In this document: positions 35,831 to 43,923 of the stretch, in pieces
Numbering within the stretch: the stretch's first letter is position 1
How the letters are laid out: every line of letters starts with the position of its first letter
NCBI GenBank assembly: GCA_023389035.1
Contig: JAEWFC010000015.1
Span: 62,001-126,000, forward strand
Origin: Acidobacteriota bacterium
GTDB taxonomy: Bacteria > Acidobacteriota > Blastocatellia > Pyrinomonadales > Pyrinomonadaceae
Direction: 5' to 3'
Length of the DNA: 64,000 bases
Notes under the pieces: generated by a model
Seen by the model: only the letters and a program-made list of their open reading frames with translations
The model's database searches: none
Told to the model about the DNA's origin: nothing
Translations under genes and position numbers: made by a program

Positions 35831-35895
35831 CACAACAATACTACCACGCGAGACTTACGAAAATAAACGGTCTAGTTTTACGGCGGCGATTTCGT

Positions 35896-36573
35896 TCAAC
35901 CTAGCTCAAACACCTTCCCGTTGATGCTTTTCGCTTCACCTGACAGCGCGAACAAGATGACACGAGCTGCGTCATCGGGCTCGACGGCCGACTTCGGGCG
36001 GATCAATTCTGGATCAAATCCACCCGCCGCTGCCTCTGCCTGCCGAATAGAAACCACGTTCACGCGAAAGTTCCCGGGCAGCGATGCCGACAACGCCTTT
36101 GAATATCCGATCACACCGGCATTCGCACCCGCGATGATCGGCAACGGTTCGTCTCGCTGCGAAACGACGTTCACGATCCGCGGGCTCGGCCGCTCCTGCA
36201 TCAGCTTCACAGCGGAATCCGCCACCCGTACAAACGCCGTCAAGCCTTCCCCGATCACCACGTCCGAACCAAACGCCTCCAGATCCAGACAGTTGACCAA
36301 AAGGTCCAATCGCCCGAACTTTCCGCGGACCGCGTCCACCAGCCCGGCGGCACCGTCGGCGTCCACGTTCCAACTATGCGACATCGCGAGTGTGCCGAGC
36401 GATTCCAGGTCGCTGATCGGCGGAGCGACGCGGCCCGCCAGGTTCGGCACGCCTAAAACGACAAAGCTCCCGTTCAGCGCGAGCTGCATCGCGGTAGCCA
36501 TGCCGATCGGATTGGCACCGTCCGTGATCAGTGCCACCTTTTCCGCGAACTGGTGAATCGAGCGTGTGGTCAT
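35896..36573 (-). CDS. SDR-fold protein with altered catalytic residues
   Basis: A 225-residue Rossmann-fold protein from the ATG at 36573. The dinucleotide motif is degenerate (TDGANPIGMA instead of TGxxxGIG). In place of the active-site YxxxK the sequence reads IGYSK, so the position four residues before the Lys is Ile. The NNAG motif is also lost (VNCLD). It may bind a nucleotide without normal dehydrogenase activity, or use a shifted tyrosine. It is divergent from radA and upstream of, but 66 bases from, the yacL-like gene. Confidence 0.75.
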   Translation of the reverse strand: MTTRSIHQFAEKVALITDGANPIGMATAMQLALNGSFVVLGVPNLAGRVAPPISDLESLGTLAMSHSWNVDADGAAGLVDAVRGKFGRLDLLVNCLDLEAFGSDVVIGEGLTAFVRVADSAVKLMQERPSPRIVNVVSQRDEPLPIIAGANAGVIGYSKALSASLPGNFRVNVVSIRQAEAAAGGFDPELIRPKSAVEPDDAARVILFALSGEAKSINGKVFELG

Positions 36574-36657
36574 CAGAGACGATTCTGCCACAGACGATGT
36601 GCGGTCGGCGATGCGTCAAGCCTAAGATATCGTGTAAAATCTGTTGACCTCACAATT

Positions 36658-38028
36658 ATGGCAAAGCAACCCGCAACAATATTCGTCTGCCAAAGCTGCG
36701 GCGGCCAGTCCCGCAAATGGCTCGGACAATGCCCTGACTGCAGCGAATGGAACACGCTTGTCGAGGAACGCTTTCGTCCTGCGTCGCGTTCCGCGGCGGC
36801 CGGCATCGGATCGCTCGGCCGAGGCACCGCGCCCGTCGCTTTCGACAACATCGAGGCGCAGGACGACGCTCGCATTCCTTCGGGCATCGACGAATTTGAC
36901 CGCGTGCTCGGCGGCGGCATCGTCGCGGGGTCGCTCGTTCTGATCGGCGGATCGCCGGGCATCGGCAAATCCACGATCGTTCTGCAGATGGCTGAAAAAC
37001 TCAGCTCGACGGGCCAGAGCGTGCTATACGTTTCCGGCGAGGAATCCGAACGCCAGATCAAGATGCGCGGCGAACGCCTTGGCGTGAACGCCGATAATCT
37101 CTTCATCCTTCCCGAGACCAACCTGCAGGCGATACTCGGCGAGGTCGAGCGTTCGCGGCCGGACGTCGTCATCATCGATTCCATCCAGACAGTTTTCAGC
37201 GAATCGATCGAATCGGCTCCCGGCAGCGTCTCGCAGGTTCGCGAGGTCGCGGCCCGTTTCATGATGTTCGCAAAACAGACCGGCGTTCCCGTTTTTCTGA
37301 CCGGCCACGTCACCAAAGAAGGTTCGATCGCCGGCCCGAAAACGCTGGAACACATCGTCGACACCGTTCTCTATTTCGAAGGCGACCGCCATCACAACCA
37401 TCGCATCATCCGTGCGACAAAGAACCGCTTCGGTGCTGCCAATGAGATCGGTGTATTTGAAATGACGGGCACGGGACTCGTTCCGGTCGGCAATCCTTCC
37501 GAGCTGTTTCTGCAGGAACGCCCCGAAAATGCGACCGGTTCCGTGGTCACGGTCTGTATGGAAGGCACGCGGCCGATGCTGGTCGAGGTGCAGGCGCTGG
37601 TCAGCGGTTCAAAGTTCGGCACGGCACGGCGGATGACGCAGGGCTTCGATCAGAACCGCACTTCCCTGCTCATCGCCGTCATTGAAAAGCGTCTGGGATT
37701 TCAGCTCGCGGGCGATGATGTGTTCGTTAATGTCGCTGGCGGACTTGAGATAGATGAACCCGCTGCCGATCTCGGCGTGCTCGCGGCGATCACGTCCAGC
37801 TTCCGCAATCTTCAGGTGCCGCCCGAGACCGCAGTATTCGGCGAGGTCGGCCTGACCGGCGAGGTCCGCGGCGTCCTGCAGGCACAGGCCCGCGCCCGCG
37901 AAGCCCAAACCCTCGGCTTCAAAAAACTCATCCTCCCCGAATCCAACAAAAAAGGCCTCGAAAAACTCCTCGGCATCCGCGTAATAGGCGTCCGCAACCT
38001 AGAAGAAGCCATCAACGAACTCTTCTGA
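36658..38028 (+). CDS. radA: DNA repair/branch-migration protein RadA (Sms)
   Basis: A 456-residue protein from the ATG at 36658; the reading frame is open further upstream, but the family begins at this zinc finger. A C4 zinc finger uses Cys11, Cys14, Cys25 and Cys28. Walker A is GGSPGIGKST (97-106) and the RadA-specific KNRFG motif is at 255-259, followed by a C-terminal Lon-like domain. RadA helps RecA in recombination and branch migration at repaired forks. It is divergent from the SDR gene. Confidence 0.96.
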   Translation: MAKQPATIFVCQSCGGQSRKWLGQCPDCSEWNTLVEERFRPASRSAAAGIGSLGRGTAPVAFDNIEAQDDARIPSGIDEFDRVLGGGIVAGSLVLIGGSPGIGKSTIVLQMAEKLSSTGQSVLYVSGEESERQIKMRGERLGVNADNLFILPETNLQAILGEVERSRPDVVIIDSIQTVFSESIESAPGSVSQVREVAARFMMFAKQTGVPVFLTGHVTKEGSIAGPKTLEHIVDTVLYFEGDRHHNHRIIRATKNRFGAANEIGVFEMTGTGLVPVGNPSELFLQERPENATGSVVTVCMEGTRPMLVEVQALVSGSKFGTARRMTQGFDQNRTSLLIAVIEKRLGFQLAGDDVFVNVAGGLEIDEPAADLGVLAAITSSFRNLQVPPETAVFGEVGLTGEVRGVLQAQARAREAQTLGFKKLILPESNKKGLEKLLGIRVIGVRNLEEAINELF

Positions 38029-38249
38029 CCCAAACAACCGGTGCGGCGATCGGCATCGACCGCCCAACGTTGTCTCTGACCAATAACACTCCATCCTTGG
38101 AGGTCATCCATTCACCATCGGCCCCAAAACCAGGCACACCGCGGAAGGGCGACCGATCGATGGTCAGCGCCGCGAATCTATTTCTTGTGGCATTTTCAGT
38201 CGCGAAAGCCGTTGGAATGAGCGGAGCGTATCGACATGCGGACACAACA

Positions 38250-39176
38250 CTACACTTTCTTTGGTTTGGGCTTGGGCAGTGGTTGCGAAACAATGTAGTT
38301 GAACCATTGACTGTACCTCGTATCCGATTGTACTTGTGTGTCCTTGTACGCCCAGTACGCAACGCGACAACGATCGAATATTATGCCGCCATAGCGGCCC
38401 TGGTAATCCCACTTTATCTGTGGGATTCGGTGAGGAATGTAAAACGATCGCAAATGCGGGCTCACAGCAGATAGACTCATCCACTGTTTCCAAAAAGCGT
38501 CCGGATTCACCTCGGATAACTTTGTCTCAAAGTTTTCTCCCCCCGCACACTGTCCAAACATTATCAGTTTGCTGCTTTTACGATCGGCGAAGTCTTTCCA
38601 AGCTACGAGGTCGACCTTATCGTCCTTCTTGTCTAGTGTCGTTTGGTTTCTGAAGGATTCCCCTTCTCCTACGAGAGTCGTTAGTTCGTTTATCGTATTT
38701 TTGAATCCGGTCATGGCCTTCCTTGTCCCACTCCGAGAAGTCCCAAACCGATAAACGGAACCGTTAATAAACTCTTTAGCCGCCGACGCGGCCAACTCTT
38801 CAAAGAGAAGCCAAGGATTTACGGTGATTTCCCAATTGCGTTTTGTAGACCAACGGAAGTATGACAAGCAAAGGCAGAACATGTATGCTACGCGGTCATT
38901 CTTTCCGCTGTTGAGTTTCAAAACCGATCCATCTATATCAAACGGATAAGCGTCACCTGCCCCAACCCTCCGCTCCTCCAATTCACGAAACACTTCGAGG
39001 CACATAGCCTCGACCAACTCGTGGCGCGATGGGTCCACAACGGATGCGGTAATCAATGCACTTTCCAAGTCACCCTTGCTAGCGTTTCTATCCCCGGACG
39101 TGAAAGCAGTGAGCTCAAGCCAGTCCGCAAGCTTGATATAATTCGTGGATTCAGCCGGTAGCGCGAAAAAAGCCAT
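38250..39176 (-). CDS. Uncharacterised protein, possible PD-(D/E)xK-type nuclease
   Basis: A 308-residue soluble protein with no family I can name with certainty. A central stretch, DDKVDLVAWKDF followed by KLIMFGQCAGGENF, has an Asp, a beta-strand and a Gln spacing similar to restriction-endonuclease-fold cores, which makes a nuclease a reasonable guess. Its start is 7 bases after the stop of a gene truncated by an IS3-family element, so the two were an operon. Location in an accessory, IS-bearing segment fits a defence module, but this is inference. Confidence 0.6.
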   Translation of the reverse strand: MAFFALPAESTNYIKLADWLELTAFTSGDRNASKGDLESALITASVVDPSRHELVEAMCLEVFRELEERRVGAGDAYPFDIDGSVLKLNSGKNDRVAYMFCLCLSYFRWSTKRNWEITVNPWLLFEELAASAAKEFINGSVYRFGTSRSGTRKAMTGFKNTINELTTLVGEGESFRNQTTLDKKDDKVDLVAWKDFADRKSSKLIMFGQCAGGENFETKLSEVNPDAFWKQWMSLSAVSPHLRSFYIPHRIPQIKWDYQGRYGGIIFDRCRVAYWAYKDTQVQSDTRYSQWFNYIVSQPLPKPKPKKV

Positions 39177-39183
39177 TGTAAAT

Positions 39184-39510
39184 CTAAAGTGTTAGTTTCT
39201 TGAGCCGTTTTCGCTCCATCGAAGAACGAAGCTCTGTAGATACGGATATAATTTCTTTGATCAGGGAAAATGCATCAAGGTCACCTTTGTAGCCGAGAAT
39301 TTCCGTCCCAGAGGCTTCGGTGAGGTTCTCCTTTGCCTTCGTCAAAGACTCTTGAAATCTCTGTTCGTCGCCCCGTGCGATCTCAAAGGACCGATAAAGA
39401 GAGATTCCCCCTCGAAGAGCCGATAGTGCACGCCGATCGCTGATAACCTCACGCAAGATGTTGAGATCGGGATTTTGGCTTTGTACAACAGGCTGCTTCT
39501 TGTCCTTCCG
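39184..39510 (-). pseudogene. 3' remnant of a gene cut by the IS3-family element
   Basis: A 108-codon remnant that starts at the left IS end and finishes RKRLKKLTL. The longer open frame across the IS is an antisense artefact. The other side of the IS has an ATG at 40782 with eleven codons (MAFKSISRAEI) that could be the original start. The two flanks share no target duplication, so the middle of the gene may also be deleted. The original protein is not identified; an accessory helicase-like partner of the neighbouring putative nuclease is my speculation. Confidence 0.55.
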
Positions 39511-39586
39511 TAAGCATCCCTTAAAGTAGTACCAGTTAAAAGTATAGAGGATCCGGTCGGGGTTAGAATGAAAACAGGAGGACCGG

Positions 39587-39856
39587 ATGAAGAGATCGAA
39601 GTTCAGCGAGAGCCAGGTGCTGGGTGTTCTGAAGGCAGTGGAGAACGGGCGGGCGGTGGCAGAAGTATGCCGTGAGACGGGGATATCGACGGGGACGTAT
39701 TTCAAGTGGAAGGCGAAGTTTGGAGGGATGGAGGCGTCGGACATACGGCGGCTGCGGGAGCTTGAGGAGGAGAACTCGAAGCTGAAGCGGATGTACGCGG
39801 ACGTAAGTCTGGAGGTCAGAGCGTTGAAGGATCTGATCGAAAAAAAAGGCTGGTGA
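39587..39856 (+). CDS. IS3-family transposase OrfA
   Basis: An 89-residue DNA-binding protein of the IS3 family: helix-turn-helix (KFSESQVLGVLKAVENG to GISTGTYFKW) followed by a leucine-zipper-like helix (RLRELEEENSKLKRM). It ends at the tract of eight A residues plus G where IS3 elements shift frame by -1 to make the OrfAB fusion. Its stop overlaps the GTG start of orfB by four bases. Confidence 0.93.
   Translation: MKRSKFSESQVLGVLKAVENGRAVAEVCRETGISTGTYFKWKAKFGGMEASDIRRLRELEEENSKLKRMYADVSLEVRALKDLIEKKGW
39840..39848 (+). promoter_or_regulatory. Programmed -1 frameshift site
   Basis: Eight A residues followed by G (A8G) lie at the end of orfA, a slippery heptamer AAAAAAG of the IS3 type. 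A -1 slip reads on as KRLVTIEK, joining OrfA to the OrfB frame to make the active transposase. Confidence 0.7.
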
Positions 39857-40701
39857 CGATCGAGAAGCGGGAAGCGGTTGGATATTTGAAAGGCGAGCAT
39901 GAGATGAGCGAGCGGCGGGCGTGCTGGGCGGTCGAGATATCGCGGACGACGTACAGATACGCACCGCTGGATCGGGGCGATGGGCCGATCATCGACGCAT
40001 TGTCGCAGCTTGCCGAGAAGCATTCGGATCTGGGGTTCGGGAAGTTCTTTCGGCTGCTTCGGCAAGCAGGTCACGGATGGAACCATAAGCGGGTGCATCG
40101 TGTCTATTGCGAGATGAAGCTCAACAAACGCCGCAAGTATAAGCGTCGGGTCCCGCCGAGGAATCCTGATCCGCTTGCGGTTCCCGAGGATGCGAACCAG
40201 AGCTGGTCGGCGGACTTCATGTCGGATGCCTTGAGCGACGGACGAAGGTTCCGCACGTTCAACGTGATCGATGATCACCGGCGAGAGGCATTGGCCATCG
40301 AGGTCGATCTCAATCTCGGAAGCGGCCGCGTCGTCAGAGTACTTGACCGGATCGCCGAGATGAGAGGTTACCCGTCGAAGATCAGATTCGACAACGGGCC
40401 GGAGCTGACGTCGATAGCTGTTGCCGATTGGGCAGAAGCAAACCAGGTCGAACTCGAATTCATCCGCCCCGGCCGCCCGATGCAGAACGGATTTATCGAA
40501 CGGTTCAACCGAACCTACCGGCAAGCGGTGCTCGATATGTACATCTTTGAAAGTTTGGAAGAAGTGAGACGACTGACGGCTGCGTGGCTCGATTTCTACA
40601 ACGCCCGCCGCCCGCACGACGCCCTCGGAGGCCAGCCTCCAAGACCTGATTACTTGAAGGAAACTTCGAGTGTGGGCATCTCGGCAACGTCGTCTCGTTA
40701 A
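39853..40701 (+). CDS. IS3-family transposase OrfB (DDE integrase)
   Basis: A 282-residue integrase-core protein. The catalytic triad is present: Asp in WSADFMSDAL, Asp in RFDNGPE and Glu in NGFIERFNR, with 35 residues between the second Asp and the Glu, the DD(35)E spacing of the family. The N-terminal HTH_21 region (SERRACWAVEISRTTYRY, then GFGKFFRLLR) is typical of the OrfB of the IS407-like branch. The gene is intact, so the element may still be active. Confidence 0.94.
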   Translation: MTIEKREAVGYLKGEHEMSERRACWAVEISRTTYRYAPLDRGDGPIIDALSQLAEKHSDLGFGKFFRLLRQAGHGWNHKRVHRVYCEMKLNKRRKYKRRVPPRNPDPLAVPEDANQSWSADFMSDALSDGRRFRTFNVIDDHRREALAIEVDLNLGSGRVVRVLDRIAEMRGYPSKIRFDNGPELTSIAVADWAEANQVELEFIRPGRPMQNGFIERFNRTYRQAVLDMYIFESLEEVRRLTAAWLDFYNARRPHDALGGQPPRPDYLKETSSVGISATSSR

Positions 40702-40781
40702 ACCCGGAGACTCTACTTTAGCCTGGCGCTAATACGGGGAGGTTTACAAAATCTCGGCTCTAGAGATTGACTTGAATGCCA

Positions 40782-40811
40782 TTGACAAGAACTGCAATGT
40801 TAGATTAATAA
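40782..40811 (+). promoter_or_regulatory. Possible promoter of the sigma-region-4 gene
   Basis: A perfect TTGACA at 40782-40787 is followed after 18 bases by TAATAA. The -10 match is weak. It would direct transcription into the gene at 40820 with almost no leader. Confidence 0.35.
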
Positions 40812-40819
40812 AGTGAATA

Positions 40820-41266
40820 ATGCACATAGATATCGATCTGAATTCTCGGGATACGTGCTTCGAGCAGATGACAACGATTCGGACTGCTCTAGATGAGGTA
40901 GCTCGGAAACACCTTCCAGCTCTCGATCGCTTCTTAAAGAAAATCTTCGGTAAACGAATGGAACTTCGCAATGAACTAAGCCTAGCTCAAACCTGGGACC
41001 TGGTTGATGAGATCCTAGCTACGCTACCCCCTAAACAACAAAGGGTAATGAGCCTTCGTTACTGCCGCTTGATCCAGCGATCCCAAGCGTCTGTTGGAGA
41101 GGAACTCGACCTGTCACAACCCGCAATCTCCGTTTTAGAGACGAAAGCCATACGTAATCTTCGCCACCCATCACGCTCAAATAGGCTTAGGTCTTTTCTG
41201 GTCGAAAATGAACCGCCAAAACCACCGCCTCTACATCGACGAATACACAAGCCAAAGGTCAACTAA
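40820..41266 (+). CDS. Stand-alone sigma-70 region-4-like protein
   Basis: A 148-residue protein with one recognisable part: LPPKQQRVMSLRYC followed by a helix-turn-helix GEELDLSQPAISVLETKAIRNLRH (about residues 72-118), a sigma region 4 that contacts a -35 element. No region 2 is seen, so it is not a full sigma factor. It may be a small sigma-like regulator or a phage/plasmid-type activator. It lies between an IS and a repeat mosaic in an accessory segment. Confidence 0.72.
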   Translation: MHIDIDLNSRDTCFEQMTTIRTALDEVARKHLPALDRFLKKIFGKRMELRNELSLAQTWDLVDEILATLPPKQQRVMSLRYCRLIQRSQASVGEELDLSQPAISVLETKAIRNLRHPSRSNRLRSFLVENEPPKPPPLHRRIHKPKVN

Positions 41267-41287
41267 CCAGTGAAATCATAACAATCC

Positions 41288-41857
41288 TTGCAAATCGCGC
41301 ATATCGCGCAGTTTGCGGTTGGCGTGTGGGTGATGGTGGGTGTTAATGCGGCGGGACCGGTTTATCGGTTGGATATTTGAAAGCTTGATCCACGAGAGGC
41401 GTGGGCTGCGAGATCGTACTCGCGGCTGCCATTTGCGTCACCAGCGTCACCAAAATGCGTCACCACCTGTGTTCACCAGCGGCACCAAATGCGGCACCAA
41501 GTGTGTTCACCACGGCACCAAATTGCGGCACCAACTGTGTTCACCAGCGGCACCAAATTGCGGCACCACTTTAGCTGGTGACGCGGGATGACGGCAGCGG
41601 CTTTGCCGTCTATGGCGGCCGTAGCGCTTAACACGTTTGGCCGTGGACGCGAACACAGACGCTGTCTCGGACGGCACTTTGACCGGATCTTTGGCACACT
41701 TTGGCGAAAAAACGCGAAAGCTCAATAAACTAAGCCACCCTGCGCCAGGCGCGCTCACTGCAAAGTGGCGCAGTTATAAGGGTTTGAGGACAAAAACGCC
41801 AAAAAAGCCTATTTTTGTCCCAGCCTGTCCCAGGCGAACGCGTTCACGCTGGGACAA
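41288..41857. repeat. Composite mosaic of palindromic repeats, copy 2
   Basis: The 645-base gap before the aldolase gene contains the same modules in the same order as 39-488: an A element (41288-41310), a B element expanded by tandem units (41433-41584, closing with GGTGACGC), GCGGCTTTGCCG (41597-41608), ACCGGATCTTTGG block (41682-41712), D element (41734-41771) and E element (41815-41857, TTGTCCCA to TGGGACAA). The F module is missing here. No gene is supported. Confidence 0.75.
41468..41569. repeat. Three 34-bp tandem repeats
   Basis: Units start at 41468, 41502 and 41536, each TGTGTTCACC followed by GGCACCAAAT and GCGGCACCA. They differ by only a few bases. They sit inside the B module of the mosaic and look like a local expansion of its CACCA half-site. 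Confidence 0.8.
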
Positions 41858-41912
41858 ACATCGCGTTTTCCGAAGGCCGATCAGGACGTGATGTGCGTTA
41901 CAATCCTTTTCG

Positions 41913-43328
41913 ATGGCGAAAACGGTTTATCACGACGGCGACGAGGGCGTCAGCCTCATTGTTAAGCAGCCGAAAGGGAAAAAGGCGGTGCAGCGGGCAG
42001 CACGGTTTCCGGTCCACGTCGTTTACGGCGGTGCGGATCGATTCTCAAGAGAAACGCCGCGAAAGCTCGGCGACATCGCCCTGAAAACGCTGGAAACCTA
42101 CGCACCGGACTTTGCGGCATTTGCACGGGCAATGAGCCTGCCGGAAGCTGAGGGCCTCCCGACCGACGCGGAAGAGATACAAAGGCTCGATCGCCGCATC
42201 GCTCGGAACAAGGCAAAGGCGAGGGAAGAGCTTCCCAAAGAGTGGTTCGCATGGTCCGTCCACCGTAAAACGCTGGCGAAGCTGGCCGCGGAACCGGTCG
42301 AGGATCTCAGGATCGATTTCGAGGACGGCTACGGTTTTCGCCCCGACGAAGAAGAGGACCGCGACGCCGAACGCTCAGCCCAGGAACTCGCGGCGACAGT
42401 CAGTAGCGGCTCGGTAACACGCGGCTCGGGATTCCGGATCAAGTCGCTCCAGCCCGAAACCCACGCCCGGGCAATCCGCACGCTGGACCTGTTCCTCGAG
42501 GCGTTCATCGCCTCAGCGGGCCGCATCCCTGACGGATTTGTCGCCACACTGCCAAAAATTACCCACCGAAAACAGGTGCGGGAGTTGGCCGATCGAGTGC
42601 GGAAATTCGAAAAAAAGCACGGCCTCGCCACAGGCGTGATCGGGATCGAATTGATGATCGAAACACCCGAAGCGATCGTCAGCCCAAAAGGCAATTTCGC
42701 CATCCCCGAGCTTGTAAAAGCCGGCAAAGGCCGCGTCACATCAGCACATTTCGGGGCGTACGACTACACCTCGGCCCTTGGGATATCAGCCGCCGACCAG
42801 CACATCGGCCACGACGCATGCAATTTTGCCAGGCAGATCATGCTCGCAACCCTCGCACCGCTTGGGCTAAGGGTTGCCGATTCGGTAACAACAAAGTTGC
42901 CCGTCGGGATCCATCGAGGCAAGCCGAGCCAACAGCAGCTGGACGAAGATCGTGTGGCCGTCCACGAAGGCTGGGCCGAGCATTTCGAAAACGTCACCCG
43001 CTCAATGCAAAACGGCTTCCACCAAAGCTGGGACCTGCATCCGAATCAGTTACCCGCGAGATTCGCCGCGGTCTATGCGTTTTATCTCAAGAATGTTGAT
43101 GAGCACGCCGTGCGATTGAAGAAATTCTTAGAACGCTCCACAAAGGCAACGCTTTCAGGAAACACCTTTGACGATGCCGCGTCGGCGCAGGGAATACTGA
43201 ATTTCTTCGTACGAGGGATCGACTGTGGGGCTTTAAGCGAAAAAGAGGCAGGTTTGTTTACAGGACTATCTCCAAAAGAGATCAGATCATCATTTCAGGA
43301 TATCGCGACGAGCAGGTCCGGAAGCTAA
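41913..43328 (+). CDS. HpcH/HpaI aldolase or citrate-lyase-like (CitE-type) protein
   Basis: A 471-residue protein of the phosphoenolpyruvate/pyruvate-binding TIM-barrel superfamily. Landmarks are RIDFEDGYG (acidic metal-site residues), KSLQPETHARA, a central GVIGIELMIETPEAI strand with the metal-binding Glu, and HFGAYDYTSALG. Longer than CitE itself (about 300 residues), it belongs to an uncharacterised branch. A C-C lyase or ligase role on acyl-CoA or PEP-like substrates is a family-level inference. It converges with the PilZ gene, with stops overlapping by four bases. Confidence 0.8.
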   Translation: MAKTVYHDGDEGVSLIVKQPKGKKAVQRAARFPVHVVYGGADRFSRETPRKLGDIALKTLETYAPDFAAFARAMSLPEAEGLPTDAEEIQRLDRRIARNKAKAREELPKEWFAWSVHRKTLAKLAAEPVEDLRIDFEDGYGFRPDEEEDRDAERSAQELAATVSSGSVTRGSGFRIKSLQPETHARAIRTLDLFLEAFIASAGRIPDGFVATLPKITHRKQVRELADRVRKFEKKHGLATGVIGIELMIETPEAIVSPKGNFAIPELVKAGKGRVTSAHFGAYDYTSALGISAADQHIGHDACNFARQIMLATLAPLGLRVADSVTTKLPVGIHRGKPSQQQLDEDRVAVHEGWAEHFENVTRSMQNGFHQSWDLHPNQLPARFAAVYAFYLKNVDEHAVRLKKFLERSTKATLSGNTFDDAASAQGILNFFVRGIDCGALSEKEAGLFTGLSPKEIRSSFQDIATSRSGS

Positions 43329-43777
43329 TCAAGGACTTCTGTTGACATCGCTTCCTCCAGCATTCGCTCCCGCTGCTCGCGTGCTGAGAATTCCTGGACA
43401 CGATCTATGTCGAATTTCTTATTCGGCACCGTGAACGGATCAACCTCGACCGGTAGCCCTTCCAGTTCCATACGGCAGGCTATGATCGACGATAACAGCT
43501 CCTGCTCAAAGCGGCTGATATCCGTAAATCGCACGCCGATACCGGTATCGTCAAAGCGATAGATCGCCTTGCATGCAAGCGGCAGACGGTTGCCGTTCGG
43601 AAGCTGTATCTCCAGTCGAAATTCATCGCCGGGATATATATTCTCTTCCCAATCAGTAAAACATCCGCCGATGCTTATCTGCTGCAAGAGCGTTTCCTGA
43701 CGCTCACCGAATTTCGTAACCAACGTCGCAGGAACGTCTAAGGAAAACCTGATGTGCTGTCTCTCGTTAATTGACAT
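43325..43777 (-). CDS. PilZ domain protein (cyclic di-GMP receptor candidate)
   Basis: A 150-residue protein from the ATG at 43777 (a TTG 33 bases upstream is possible). The PilZ motifs are RQHIR (RxxxR) at residues 6-10 and QISIGGCF, where the usual Asp/Asn before xSxxG is Gln. The barrel continues to RFTDISRFEQELL. PilZ proteins bind cyclic di-GMP and control motility, pili or exopolysaccharide. The multi-PAS GGDEF-EAL protein at 2.9 kb could supply or remove the signal, although the genes are far apart. Confidence 0.85.
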   Translation of the reverse strand: MSINERQHIRFSLDVPATLVTKFGERQETLLQQISIGGCFTDWEENIYPGDEFRLEIQLPNGNRLPLACKAIYRFDDTGIGVRFTDISRFEQELLSSIIACRMELEGLPVEVDPFTVPNKKFDIDRVQEFSAREQRERMLEEAMSTEVLD

Positions 43778-43876
43778 CGTGCTGGGCGGCGCAAAAGAGG
43801 TGGTGGGCAAGAGCGACCGTCCCTTCCATTTTAGACGTTAAGCCTATGGCGTGACAACAGATTTCTTTCAAACTAT

Positions 43877-43902
43877 GAACGGCGAGCACATGCCCGCCGT
43901 TC
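43877..43902 (-). terminator. Hairpin after the bacilliredoxin gene
   Basis: An 8-bp perfect stem (GAACGGCG with CGCCGTTC, 10-nt loop) lies 22 bases past the bacilliredoxin stop. The following ATAGTTTG is only moderately T-rich, so this is a weak terminator candidate. Confidence 0.45.
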
Positions 43903-43923
43903 GCGGAAATACTAAACAGCCGA

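Larger units (their letters stand above)
39510..40747 (+). mobile_element. IS3-family insertion sequence, about 1.24 kb
   Basis: The ends align as imperfect terminal inverted repeats: 39510 onward reads GTAAGCATCCC..., and the right end in reverse reads GTAAACCTCCCC..., with similarity continuing through CCAG and a GAG..TCCGG block for about 45 bases. Between them lie orfA and orfB in the usual -1 overlapping arrangement. No matching 3-4 base target duplication is visible at these borders, so the borders may be off by a few bases or a deletion followed insertion. Confidence 0.8.

Noticed and set aside
38012..38362. Possible C-terminal gene remnant on the minus strand, or an overlapping plus-strand frame at 38070-38474
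   Set aside because: Both frames read plausibly for a short stretch but neither has a recognisable motif or start, and both overlap the 308-residue gene out of frame.
39184..40617. Single 477-codon minus-strand gene
   Set aside because: Most of it is antisense to the IS3 transposase; only the last 108 codons belong to an interrupted native gene.
41468..41569. CRISPR-like array
   Set aside because: The 34-base units are tandem with no unique spacers and no cas genes.
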